Source of the DNA: JAGLWP01 sp964406515
GTDB lineage: Archaea > Nanobdellota > Nanobdellia > Pacearchaeales > GW2011-AR1
Direction of reading: 5' to 3'
Length of the DNA: 14,292 nt
Assembly (NCBI GenBank): GCA_964406515.1
Contig: CAYORV010000012.1
Coordinates: 1 to 14,292, forward strand
The position numbers and the translations under genes were made by a program. Below are positions 1-6,209 of the stretch, one piece after another. The stretch's first letter is position 1. Each line of letters begins with the position of its first letter. A model generated the notes under the pieces. It searched no databases and had not been told where the DNA came from. It saw only the letters and a list, made by a program, of their open reading frames with translations.

Positions 1-71
1 GGTCCAAGCTTCTGGCTAAGTACTGGTCCTGGTTGCATGTTTCCGCCTTCAATTAGTAATTTAATCTGCAT
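1..71 (-). CDS. rpl11: Ribosomal protein uL11, N-terminal fragment
   Basis: This is the 5' end of the gene for large-subunit protein uL11, which binds the GTPase-associated region of 23S rRNA; the rest lies beyond the left edge. The visible product begins MQIKLLIEGGNMQPGPVLSQ and continues KLGP, matching the archaeal uL11 start (a lysine/leucine strand, then an xxGGxMxPGPxxxxxLGP segment). The ATG at 71 lies inside the end of spt5, giving an 11-nt overlap (61-71) that suggests translational coupling. The order spt5-rpl11 is a standard archaeal arrangement. Only 23 codons are visible, so the call rests on the N-terminal motif plus synteny. Confidence 0.88.
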   Translation of the reverse strand, partial: MQIKLLIEGGNMQPGPVLSQKLG

Positions 72-516
72 CTTCGTCCTCCTCACGTCTGATAACTTTA
101 ACATTATCAATCTTTATTGTTACTGGTAATGGGACAACTGCTCCTAATAAACTTATCACAATCTCTCCTTTTTGTTTATCAATTCTTAAAACTTTTGCTT
201 TTTCTTTTTTGAATGGCTCTGCAATCATTTCAACAATGTCGCCTTCTTTTATTGAAATATTCTCTAATGATGGTTCTATCATGGCTTTAATTTCCTCGTA
301 TGTGATTGTCTTACCGATTATTCCTTTTACATAGGGCAGATTAAATGCGGCTTCTTCTGCACTGTCTCTATTTTCTGCTTCTAAAAGAACATATCCTCGA
401 AGTCCGTGCGGTCGAGAAACTGAGAAAACATTCAGATTTTTTTTCTGCACTCTTTCAGCTATCATCTCTACTGCTTTCTCTTCCTTATTTGTTGTAACTT
501 TTATGATAAATATCAT
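61..516 (-). CDS. spt5: Transcription elongation factor Spt5 (archaeal NusG)
   Basis: This is the 151-residue archaeal Spt5, which binds the RNA polymerase clamp, with its Spt4 partner in most archaea, to promote processive elongation. Residues 1-85 look like the NGN domain: an IIKVTTNKEEKAVEMIAERV opening and the RPHGLRGYVLLEA segment equivalent to the GYVFVE core strand. Residues 90-117 carry the KOW motif (KEGDIVEMIAEPFKKEKAKV), followed by beta strands to about residue 143. An acidic tail (EEDEDAD) ends the protein. Length is normal for the family. A TATA-like box at 542-550 suggests its own, possibly leaderless, transcript. It overlaps the start of rpl11. secE, its usual upstream neighbour, is displaced by about 2.4 kb. 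Confidence 0.95.
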   Translation of the reverse strand: MIFIIKVTTNKEEKAVEMIAERVQKKNLNVFSVSRPHGLRGYVLLEAENRDSAEEAAFNLPYVKGIIGKTITYEEIKAMIEPSLENISIKEGDIVEMIAEPFKKEKAKVLRIDKQKGEIVISLLGAVVPLPVTIKIDNVKVIRREEDEDAD

Positions 517-541
517 TTTTTATGTATCCACTACGCCTCAA

Positions 542-550
542 TTATTTAAG
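542..550 (-). promoter_or_regulatory. TATA-like box of spt5
   Basis: Read on the minus strand, CTTAAATAA lies 26-34 nt upstream of the spt5 ATG at 516. That is the position expected for a transcript beginning at or just before the start codon. No clear Shine-Dalgarno sequence precedes the ATG, consistent with a leaderless mRNA. Position and composition only. Confidence 0.5.
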
Positions 551-599
551 GAGTAGTAATATTAGGTGAGGATTTGGGTTTATAAAATTTGTTATTGTG

Positions 600-995
600 T
601 TAATTCACGAAAGTATTTTTGACCCTTTTAGAACGAATAAAATAAAGAATCCAAACAACTCCTACAATAATTGAGATTATTGATCTTATTAATTCCCAAA
701 TGCCAAAACCTCTTATTAAGAAACCCGCAGATAGATTGATTATGGTTGTTGCTACATAAAAGATAATCATTATTTTTGGAACATATTTCTTTTTTTTGAA
801 TATTGAAACTAATACTATCACTACAAAAATCCAAAGAAATCCATATAAGAAAGAAAATATTATTCCAAAAGGATTAAATTCAGGCATTACGTTTACTAAT
901 ATTATACTAATAATTAATGTAAATATTGAAAGGAATAGGGCTATTATGGGAAAGATTAACCAACCTCTAAGCCCCTCTATTTTTTCTTTAGACAT
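600..995 (-). CDS. DUF2569-like integral membrane protein
   Basis: This 131-residue protein has about four hydrophobic segments (roughly residues 12-37, 41-66, 74-95 and 101-117). It opens with a charged stretch then GLRGWLIFPIIALFLSI, and ends WILYFIRSKRVKNTFVN. The N-terminal GWL motif and the terminal Y-F-x-x-S-K-R-V-K-N-T-F pattern are what I recall as hallmarks of DUF2569, a widespread membrane family of unknown function. It sits between the TolB-like lipoprotein and spt5, separating genes that are normally adjacent. A TTTTTAAC element at about 1017-1025 may give it its own promoter. Family membership is from memory of the motifs and no function is proposed. Confidence 0.72.
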   Translation of the reverse strand: MSKEKIEGLRGWLIFPIIALFLSIFTLIISIILVNVMPEFNPFGIIFSFLYGFLWIFVVIVLVSIFKKKKYVPKIMIIFYVATTIINLSAGFLIRGFGIWELIRSIISIIVGVVWILYFIRSKRVKNTFVN

Positions 996-1016
996 AAAGA
1001 GGTTAAAGAAAAAGAA

Positions 1017-1026
1017 GTTAAAAATC
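1017..1026 (-). promoter_or_regulatory. TATA-like box of the DUF2569-like gene
   Basis: On the minus strand a TTTTTAAC element lies 22-31 nt before the ATG at 995, between this gene and the stop of the TolB-like gene at 1057. The spacing fits an archaeal core promoter with a very short leader. The same octamer precedes the FKBP gene. Confidence 0.4.
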
Positions 1027-1056
1027 TACCGATTATAATTCAATTTAATGTCTTAA

Positions 1057-2931
1057 TTAATTCCATGCGGGATTAGAATCACTAAAAGAATTATTTGTGA
1101 GTCTAGTTTTGTTTGAACCATCTGAGTTCATAATCCATATTTCATGGGTGGCGGAAACTCCACTATTATATCTTGAAGTAGATACATATGCTATTCTGGT
1201 TCCATCTGGAGACCAAGAAGGATTAAAATCGGATGTATCTGAACTATTGGAAATATTTATTTGATTGGATCCATCAAAATCCATAACATAAACTTCTAAA
1301 TCAGTATCTCTGTAAGAGGTGAAGGCGATTTTATCCCCTTGAGGAGACCAAGAAGGATTTTTAGAAGAACCAGAAGTTAATCTAGCTCCATTAGAACCGT
1401 CTGAATTCATTGTGCAAATTGCATTACCTCCCAAATTATCAGAAATGGTAAATGCTATTTTAGAATTTGAGAAAGACCAAACTAAATCAATATAAGAGTA
1501 ACCCGGAGATAGAATTCTAAATGGATTTGAACCATCCGAATCTATGGCCCATATTTCTGTATCTTTTGAACTAGAATCTTTTTCAATATATGCTATTTTT
1601 TCCCCGTTAGGAGAAAAAACAGGAGATATTTTGTCATTCACATTATTAGTAATTTGAGTTTGATTTGAACCATCTGAATTCATCAAATATATTTCTTGAA
1701 TTCTATCTTTAGAAGAAGTAAAAACGATTTTATTCCTATCTTGTGACCAAGAAGGATTTCTTTCAAATCCATTAGTTTTTGTTAATCTTATCACGTTTGA
1801 ACCCTCTGAATTCATTACATATATTTCTGGATTTCCCTCCCGATCAGATGTAAATAAAATCTCTTCTCTTTCAATTGAAAAATTAGTAGAAGTTTTTCCA
1901 ATATTATTTACTTCATCCTTAACTCGTAATTCAAGTGAATAATTTCCTAATTCTGAAATATTAATTGTCGTTGATGTTTTTGGATCATATGCTGTCCAAT
2001 CATGACCATCATAAACATTTCCAAATTTAGTGATTCTATAACTGTAGGTTAAATCTGACGTGGAATTTCCATCAAGATATTTTGTGATATCTTTATTGTC
2101 TAGCAAGAATACTAATTGCTCATAAGTATCTTTATCTGTCCCCACCCAAGAAACATTAGCTTCAAATTCATTTATATTCATATTATTAATTTCTACTGTT
2201 GGAATATTGCTTGGAATTAAAGTTAGGCTAGAATTTTGATCATGGCCATCCTTATAAGTATAGACATCCCATCTTTGAGGCGGATTTTCCTCTTCAGGCA
2301 CAAGATATTCAATTATCTTGCTTGGTTTTACAGGTAATAAGTCTCCAAGAAACCACTCTACTCCATCCCAAAGGAAATCAATTATAGCTTTTTGCCTATT
2401 ATTAATCTCAATAGATTCTTCATAATCAACTGTTTTGTAATAATTGTATGTTGAAAATCCTCCCATTCCGCTTTCGCTTTTCCAAGACCAAACCACCTTG
2501 CCTAAAGAGTTATTTTCATCGATAGTATAAATTTTATAAATCCCTTCTCCAAATTTTCCTGTTTCAATTGTATGTGTTGAGTTGTGAGGATATATGCCTA
2601 TTGAAGGTAAGTATTCATTAGAAGTGTTATCAATCAAAAAGACTTCAAATTCTTCTCCGTCCCAATATGTAACCTGCATATTTTGAAGTGGAGAATTGTC
2701 TTGTTTATCAACAACATTTAAAATTACTTCTTCCAATGTTGAATTATCAGTAAAACTAATTTGCCCCATTGAATCCGTTACTCCTTTTTTTGTTTCAATA
2801 GGTTTTTCTGGAGGTGGTTCCGGTTTTGGGGGCATTGATGGACAACAATCACAACCATAGAGAACTAGAGATAATGCCCCTGCTTGGAAAAATCTTTTTC
2901 CTATTTTAATGATTTTCTCTAAACTAACCAT
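1057..2931 (-). CDS. Secreted lipoprotein with Ig-like and TolB-type six-bladed propeller domains
   Basis: This 624-residue protein begins with a basic segment (KIIKIGKR), a hydrophobic stretch and a lipobox-like LVLYGC ending at Cys27, followed by Cys29, Cys30 and a proline-rich spacer to about residue 45. That predicts a membrane-anchored surface lipoprotein. Residues about 50-235 form an unassigned region, and about 237-357 look like an Ig-like fold (WVGTDKD..., ending LELRVKDEVNN). Residues 358-624 are six consecutive repeats of about 43-46 residues with the WD40-like/PD40 pattern (I-x-F-T-S-x-R, EIYVMNSDGSN, NPSWSPDG), as in the TolB C-terminal propeller. Such propellers usually bind proteins or peptides; no TolB translocation system is implied. 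It interrupts the secE-spt5 synteny and has a strong TATA-rich upstream region. Confidence 0.88.
   Translation of the reverse strand: MVSLEKIIKIGKRFFQAGALSLVLYGCDCCPSMPPKPEPPPEKPIETKKGVTDSMGQISFTDNSTLEEVILNVVDKQDNSPLQNMQVTYWDGEEFEVFLIDNTSNEYLPSIGIYPHNSTHTIETGKFGEGIYKIYTIDENNSLGKVVWSWKSESGMGGFSTYNYYKTVDYEESIEINNRQKAIIDFLWDGVEWFLGDLLPVKPSKIIEYLVPEEENPPQRWDVYTYKDGHDQNSSLTLIPSNIPTVEINNMNINEFEANVSWVGTDKDTYEQLVFLLDNKDITKYLDGNSTSDLTYSYRITKFGNVYDGHDWTAYDPKTSTTINISELGNYSLELRVKDEVNNIGKTSTNFSIEREEILFTSDREGNPEIYVMNSEGSNVIRLTKTNGFERNPSWSQDRNKIVFTSSKDRIQEIYLMNSDGSNQTQITNNVNDKISPVFSPNGEKIAYIEKDSSSKDTEIWAIDSDGSNPFRILSPGYSYIDLVWSFSNSKIAFTISDNLGGNAICTMNSDGSNGARLTSGSSKNPSWSPQGDKIAFTSYRDTDLEVYVMDFDGSNQINISNSSDTSDFNPSWSPDGTRIAYVSTSRYNSGVSATHEIWIMNSDGSNKTRLTNNSFSDSNPAWN
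1100..1830 (-). repeat. Degenerate DNA repeats encoding the PD40 blades
   Basis: On the plus strand, near-copies of TTTGAACCATCTGAATTCAT recur at about 1110, 1389, 1527, 1662 and 1797, and a weaker copy occurs near 1267. Each corresponds to the MNSDGSN segment of one propeller blade. Spacing is about 130-140 nt, the length of a blade. These are internal protein repeats, not a mobile or CRISPR array. The high nucleotide identity between some copies suggests fairly recent duplication or gene conversion between blades. Confidence 0.75.
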
Positions 2932-2943
2932 CTAAATTTAAGG

Positions 2944-2968
2944 TTTTTATAATATTTATATATTTATA
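2944..2968 (-). promoter_or_regulatory. TATA-rich promoter of the TolB-like lipoprotein gene
   Basis: On the minus strand there is an unbroken run of TATA-like words (TATAAATATATAAATATTAT) starting about 13 nt and ending about 37 nt before the ATG at 2931. It is the strongest-looking core promoter in this half of the window. It lies directly after the secE stop codon, so the lipoprotein gene need not depend on secE read-through. Confidence 0.55.
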
Positions 2969-2980
2969 GTATTCAGAAAA

Positions 2981-3160
2981 CTATTTAACAAAAATCTTCA
3001 TAACTAAAGAAACAACAAAACCAAGGAATCCGAGGATAACAATTCCAACTGCGGAAACTTTTGAGACTTTTGTGAATTCTTCTTTTGTTGGTTTTTTCAG
3101 TGCAAACCAAACTCGTTTACATTTGATCACAAAAGATTTTATTCCTGTAAATGGTTTCAT
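2981..3160 (-). CDS. secE: Preprotein translocase subunit SecE / Sec61 gamma
   Basis: This 59-residue product is the small clamp subunit of the SecYEG/Sec61 channel, which stabilises SecY in the membrane. The sequence starts MKPFTGIKSFVIKCKRVWFA and continues LKKPTKEEFTKVSKVSAVG before a single C-terminal membrane helix (about residues 37-57). The RVW-x-x-x-KKPTKEEF-x-K-V segment is the characteristic amphipathic region of archaeal and eukaryotic SecE. It lies downstream of ftsZ and the 60-residue cysteine protein, the usual archaeal neighbourhood. A CTTAAAAAC element at 3181-3189 could drive it. Its stop at 2981-2983 is 49 nt before the next ATG, where two foreign-looking genes intervene before spt5. 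Confidence 0.93.
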   Translation of the reverse strand: MKPFTGIKSFVIKCKRVWFALKKPTKEEFTKVSKVSAVGIVILGFLGFVVSLVMKIFVK

Positions 3161-3180
3161 ATTTTAATGAGAATTATAGG

Positions 3181-3189
3181 GTTTTTAAG
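3181..3189 (-). promoter_or_regulatory. TATA-like box of secE
   Basis: CTTAAAAAC on the minus strand lies 21-29 nt before the secE ATG at 3160. The same word at the same spacing precedes the gene starting at 9437. It lies just beyond the stop codon of the upstream cysteine-rich gene. Confidence 0.45.
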
Positions 3190-3194
3190 TTTAT

Positions 3195-3377
3195 TTAATT
3201 ATCAGATGCATATTCCATATTGTATGTTTTTTTATGACAGAAATTATCAAGCTTGCCCTTTTTACAATAAATGCATATGTCGGATGGCTTTTGGCATTCT
3301 CCCTCTTTTTCAAATAAGGTAATATCCAATGGGAGAATTTCACATAATTTAATTGATAGATTGTCTAATTGTTCCAT
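3195..3377 (-). CDS. Small cysteine-rich (possible zinc-binding) protein between ftsZ and secE
   Basis: I do not recognise this protein. Starting at the ATG at 3377 it has 60 residues (MEQLDNLSIKL...). An alternative in-frame ATG at 3401 would add eight residues but overlap the ftsZ end by 23 nt. I prefer 3377 because it begins one base after the ftsZ TAA, a typical coupled junction. The C-terminal half has five cysteines and a histidine in the order GEC-QKPSDI-CIYC-KKGKLDNF-CH, with a CxxC and a CH pair resembling one small zinc-binding knuckle. There is no membrane segment. Its tight link to ftsZ suggests co-expression with division or secretion genes, but no function can be assigned. Confidence 0.68.
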   Translation of the reverse strand: MEQLDNLSIKLCEILPLDITLFEKEGECQKPSDICIYCKKGKLDNFCHKKTYNMEYASDN

Positions 3378-3378
3378 C

Positions 3379-4512
3379 TTATTCAAAAAAGTCAATTCCA
3401 AGTTCTTCTTCGATTTCTTGGTGTTTTAAATCTTCTATTGAATCGCCGTGCCCGAGAATTTGAGAACTCTTAACTCCTGTAACTATTAACAAAACTCGTA
3501 TTGATTTTTCCATATCTTCTGCAATCTGAGCTCCCCAGATTAATTTTGCTTCTGGGTTTAATTTATTTCCAATTGTTTCTATTATTGCTTTACACTCATC
3601 TAAACTCATATCAGGGCCCCCAATAATATTAACCAATGAGCCAGTTGCATCTGAGATATCTACATCTAACAAGGGATTTTGAATTGCTTTTTCTACTGCT
3701 TCTATGGCTCTTTGAGCACTATCTGATTCTCCCATTCCTCTTAAAGAAACTCCTCCATCAACCATAACTGTTTTTATATCTGCAAAGTCAAGATTTACTA
3801 AACCAGAAGTTGTTACAAGTTCTGTTACTCCTTTAACCGAATTTGTCAAAATTTCGTCTGCTATTTTGAAAGCTGTATGCAAAGGTAAATCTGGAGCTAG
3901 TTCAAGAAGTTTGTCGTTTGGTATGACAATTAAAGTGTCTACAACTGATTCCATTTTTTCTAAACCATTCATTGCATTTTCTACTCTTTTTCTTCCTTCA
4001 ATTGTAAAGGGCAGGGTTACGACTCCAATAACTAAAGCTCCTTGTTTTTTTGCTAATCCTGCCACTACTGGTGCTGCACCTGTTCCTGTTCCACCGCCCA
4101 ATCCGCAAGTAATGAAAATCATATCACTTCCTGCTATCTTTTTTTTGATTTCTGATTCAGATTCTTTTGCAGCTTCTTCTCCAACTCGTGGATTGCTTCC
4201 TGCTCCTAATCCTTGTGTCAATTCTTTTCCGATTAATATTTTCTGGTCTGCATTAGCATATAATAAATCCTGGGCATCTGTATTAATAGCAATAAGTTCT
4301 CCTCCTTTAATCCCAATCTCTCTCATTCGACTTAGAGAATTTCCTCCTCCGCCTCCAACACCAATAACCTTGATTTTAGCAGACTGCTTTTTTAGAAGTT
4401 CTTCGAGTTCCCTATCAATCTCTTGCACTTCTGAAGATAATGTTGAAACAGGGTTTGATAAAGTAGATATGGGCTCTTGAGAATTCTCTGACGGATTATA
4501 AATATCTTCCAT
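3379..4512 (-). CDS. ftsZ: Cell division GTPase FtsZ
   Basis: This 377-residue tubulin homologue polymerises with GTP into the division ring. After a variable, acidic N-terminal extension (residues 1-45), the Rossmann-type GTPase core opens IKVIGVGGGGGNSLSRM (T1 loop). The tubulin signature GGGTGTGAAP lies at 139-148. The T7 catalytic loop NLDFADIK at 240-247 supplies the acidic residues for GTP hydrolysis across the subunit interface. A short linker ends in LGIDFFE, like the conserved C-terminal peptide seen in many FtsZ proteins. Length is normal and no key residue is missing. It is followed after one base by the small cysteine-rich gene, then secE. A CTTATAAAG element 21-29 nt upstream of the ATG indicates its own promoter. 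Confidence 0.97.
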   Translation of the reverse strand: MEDIYNPSENSQEPISTLSNPVSTLSSEVQEIDRELEELLKKQSAKIKVIGVGGGGGNSLSRMREIGIKGGELIAINTDAQDLLYANADQKILIGKELTQGLGAGSNPRVGEEAAKESESEIKKKIAGSDMIFITCGLGGGTGTGAAPVVAGLAKKQGALVIGVVTLPFTIEGRKRVENAMNGLEKMESVVDTLIVIPNDKLLELAPDLPLHTAFKIADEILTNSVKGVTELVTTSGLVNLDFADIKTVMVDGGVSLRGMGESDSAQRAIEAVEKAIQNPLLDVDISDATGSLVNIIGGPDMSLDECKAIIETIGNKLNPEAKLIWGAQIAEDMEKSIRVLLIVTGVKSSQILGHGDSIEDLKHQEIEEELGIDFFE

Positions 4513-4532
4513 CTTAGAAATAGTGAATCCCT

Positions 4533-4541
4533 CTTTATAAG
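4533..4541 (-). promoter_or_regulatory. TATA box of ftsZ
   Basis: CTTATAAAG on the minus strand lies 21-29 nt before the ftsZ ATG at 4512, in the short gap after the FKBP stop codon (4544-4546). It is a good match to an archaeal TATA box at leaderless spacing, so ftsZ may be transcribed independently of the FKBP gene. Confidence 0.6.
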
Positions 4542-4543
4542 AA

Positions 4544-5191
4544 TTATTGTGATTTTTTACTTGGATTATCTATTTCCTTTATTTCCAATTCAAGTCCGAG
4601 AACTTCTTTGAATTTGTCTTGGAATAATTTAGCATATTCTACTAATGCTTTATCTAACTCTAAAATTATTTTTTTATCCTCTATCTTGAACTTCAATTCC
4701 TGTCTAAAAAAGAAATCAATCAGTGCTTTGATTTTTTCATTTATATCCTCAATTTTTCTTTTTACTGTAAGATCATAAACAAGGTCTTTTCCAGCTAAAG
4801 GATTATTGAAATCTGCTATTACTCTTCCTCCTGAAACTGTAAGGACCTTTGCAGGTTTTCCGTCAAAATCAAATACTGCTCCAGGAATTGGTTGGGTTTT
4901 TTGTTCTCTAAAAACTTTCATAGGAATAAGCTGAATTAATTTAGAATCCCTTGGGCCAAATGCTTTTTCTGGAGTTAATTCAATTTTATATTTTCCAATT
5001 TCTTTACCCACTAAAAAATCCTCAATTCCTTTCAAAAACATTCCTTCTCCTAAACAAAAAACAAAAGGTTTTGCTGGAATATTTGAATTCATTTTTTCAA
5101 GTTCTTTTTTGATGTTTGAATCAAAAACTTCTCCGTCTTTGACTTTTCCGGTGAATTCTACATCAATAAAGTCTTTTTGTTTTAGGGCCAT
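4544..5191 (-). CDS. FKBP-type (SlyD-like) peptidyl-prolyl cis-trans isomerase
   Basis: This 215-residue archaeal FKBP interconverts proline peptide bonds and acts as a folding chaperone. Residues 1-70 hold the first half of the FKBP fold (DFIDVEFTGKVKDGEVFDSN, then FCLGEGMFLKGIEDFLVG). LTPEKAFGPRDSKLIQLIP at 72-90 matches the SlyD segment before the insert-in-flap chaperone domain (about 85-130). DFNNPLAGKDLVYDLTV at 127-143 is the counterpart of the SlyD GNHPLAGKTL motif. Residues 150-215 are a charged C-terminal extension, as in long archaeal FKBPs. There is no signal peptide, so it is probably cytosolic. It is the first gene of the minus-strand block that continues into ftsZ, where it may help fold newly made proteins. 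Confidence 0.93.
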   Translation of the reverse strand: MALKQKDFIDVEFTGKVKDGEVFDSNIKKELEKMNSNIPAKPFVFCLGEGMFLKGIEDFLVGKEIGKYKIELTPEKAFGPRDSKLIQLIPMKVFREQKTQPIPGAVFDFDGKPAKVLTVSGGRVIADFNNPLAGKDLVYDLTVKRKIEDINEKIKALIDFFFRQELKFKIEDKKIILELDKALVEYAKLFQDKFKEVLGLELEIKEIDNPSKKSQ

Positions 5192-5212
5192 GTTATGAGA
5201 AGAAATATGGGA

Positions 5213-5221
5213 GTTAAAAAG
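5213..5221 (-). promoter_or_regulatory. Weak TATA-like box of the FKBP gene
   Basis: CTTTTTAAC on the minus strand lies 22-30 nt before the ATG at 5191, at the spacing seen ahead of the other genes here. The match to a TATA consensus is weak. Confidence 0.35.
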
Positions 5222-5235
5222 TTTTGGATGATATT

Positions 5236-5517
5236 TTATCTAGAAGATATTAATAGAGATAAGATATTAATAAGAAAAAATATTGAAATTAAAATAATTC
5301 CTGCAATAGCAAATCCCTTTCCCTTGAGATTTTTATTCTTTTTAATAGATATCAACGCACTTATTCCTAAGCTTAATGGAATCAAATAAAAAACAGACAC
5401 AACCCAGTTTACCGCAGTTGAAATGAATAATGTAGGAATTATTAGACTTAATAAATAGTAAATTACAAAAATTAATATTATTGAAATAAAACTCCATATA
5501 GCTAATTTGCTTTTCAT
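5236..5517 (-). CDS. Small DUF4190-like membrane protein
   Basis: This 93-residue protein has three hydrophobic segments (about 7-29, 36-58 and 68-90) with a charged loop between the second and third. The PLSLGISALISIKKNKNLKG segment, followed by KGFAIAGIILI, follows the pattern common in DUF4190-type small membrane proteins: a glycine-rich helix, a basic loop ending in KGKG, then an AxAGI helix. Function is unknown. It lies 44 nt upstream of the FKBP gene on the same strand and diverges from the aIF5A operon. A clear TATA element sits 20-29 nt before its ATG. Family assignment is from pattern memory only. Confidence 0.6.
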   Translation of the reverse strand: MKSKLAIWSFISIILIFVIYYLLSLIIPTLFISTAVNWVVSVFYLIPLSLGISALISIKKNKNLKGKGFAIAGIILISIFFLINILSLLISSR

Positions 5518-5536
5518 ATCTAAATAGGTGTGTTAT

Positions 5537-5546
5537 AATTTATAAA
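5537..5546 (-). promoter_or_regulatory. TATA box of the DUF4190-like gene
   Basis: TTTATAAATT on the minus strand is centred about 25 nt before the ATG at 5517. It belongs to the 147-nt divergent intergenic region (5518-5664) shared with aIF5A. Confidence 0.55.
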
Positions 5547-5612
5547 CTTTTTTAAAAACCTAACTAAACTTCAAGTCATTTTCGTGTTTTTAGATTATCA
5601 GTTTATATTAAT

Positions 5613-5631
5613 CTGCGAACGACGTGAGCAG
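5613..5631. promoter_or_regulatory. 19-nt hairpin palindrome adjoining the aIF5A core promoter
   Basis: CTGCGAACGACGTGAGCAG can fold as CTGC/GCAG (four pairs), a tandem G-A/A-G step, AC/GT (two pairs) and a GAC triloop. It is GC-rich within a strongly AT-rich spacer and ends five bases before the TATA box of aIF5A, overlapping the position where the BRE would be expected. It could be a protein-binding operator or a dispersed palindrome. Similar GCGAACGA-GTGAGC-like palindromes are, in my recollection, common in small-genome archaea and CPR bacteria. Confidence 0.5.
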
Positions 5632-5635
5632 TAAA

Positions 5636-5643
5636 TTTATAAA
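5636..5643 (+). promoter_or_regulatory. TATA box of the aIF5A operon
   Basis: TTTATAAA lies 22-29 nt before the ATG at 5665 with no Shine-Dalgarno sequence in between. The expected transcript would be leaderless. The following genes have no comparable element and depend on stop/start coupling. Confidence 0.6.
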
Positions 5644-5664
5644 CATATTTTTTTTGAATAGATT

Positions 5665-6051
5665 ATGGTTTTAAAGATAATTGGTGCTACAGATGCCAAA
5701 GTAGGTACAAATATTATTGTTGATGGCGAACCTTGCACTGTTAAAAAAATGGATGTTAGTAAGACTGGGAAACATGGACATTCAAAAGCGAGGATTGAAG
5801 CTGTGAGCATAATCTCTGGACAGAAAAAAGTTTTTGTAATACCGGGTCATGATAGATTAGAAGTTCCATTAGTAAATAAAAAGAAGGGTCAGGTTCTCTC
5901 TGTTGGAGACAAAATAAGTTTGATGGATTTGGAAAGTTTTGAAACTCTTGAAGTTGCTTGTGCAGAGGATATAAAACAAGATGTTGCAGAGAATGATAAT
6001 GTTGAATATTGGGATGTTGAAGGTAAATTGATTGTTAAGAGGAAATTATAA
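5665..6051 (+). CDS. eif5A: Translation initiation factor aIF5A
   Basis: This 128-residue aIF5A is the archaeal homologue of eIF5A and bacterial EF-P. It enters the ribosome near the E site and rescues stalled peptide-bond formation. The N-terminal SH3-like barrel carries the hypusination loop SKTGKHGHSKAR, with Lys36 in TGKHGH as the residue expected to be modified to deoxyhypusine or hypusine. The C-terminal OB-fold begins near residue 70 (LVNKKKGQVLSVGDKISLMD). Length is normal. The modifying enzyme is not in this window. Its TAA shares a base with the ATG of the following 52-residue gene, so the two are translationally coupled. Confidence 0.97.
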   Translation: MVLKIIGATDAKVGTNIIVDGEPCTVKKMDVSKTGKHGHSKARIEAVSIISGQKKVFVIPGHDRLEVPLVNKKKGQVLSVGDKISLMDLESFETLEVACAEDIKQDVAENDNVEYWDVEGKLIVKRKL

Positions 6052-6209
6052 TGGATGGACAATATGCTTTGGGCGCGAATGAGGATGAGATTTATGTTAC
6101 AGTAGATGAATTTGATAGGATAATAAAAATTGCAAAAAAAGATCTTCCTGAAGAAGAAAGAGCAAATCAAAATTTATTAAATTTGACAAAAGATTTGGAG
6201 AACAAATAA
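6051..6209 (+). CDS. Unknown 52-residue protein between aIF5A and eL40
   Basis: I do not recognise this small protein. It starts MDGQYALGANEDEIYVTVDE, continues FDRIIKIAKKDLPEEERANQ and ends NLLNLTKDLENK. It is acidic and probably mostly helical after residue 18, with no cysteines or membrane segment. It is supported as a real gene because it is open from an ATG that overlaps the aIF5A stop (TAATG at 6049-6053) to a TAA that overlaps the eL40 ATG in the same way (6207-6211). It fills the space exactly. Co-translation with aIF5A and a ribosomal protein suggests a role near the ribosome, which is inference only. Confidence 0.72.
   Translation: MDGQYALGANEDEIYVTVDEFDRIIKIAKKDLPEEERANQNLLNLTKDLENK

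Noticed and set aside
1100..1830. A possible CRISPR-like or mobile repeat array
   Set aside because: The regularly spaced similar 20-mers encode the MNSDGSN part of beta-propeller blades, stay in one reading frame, and the spacers are also conserved coding sequence.
3866..4480. A 204-codon plus-strand open frame opposite ftsZ
   Set aside because: It lies wholly antisense to a well-conserved ftsZ, its translation is low-complexity (Pro/Ser/Ile-rich), and it has no recognisable motif.
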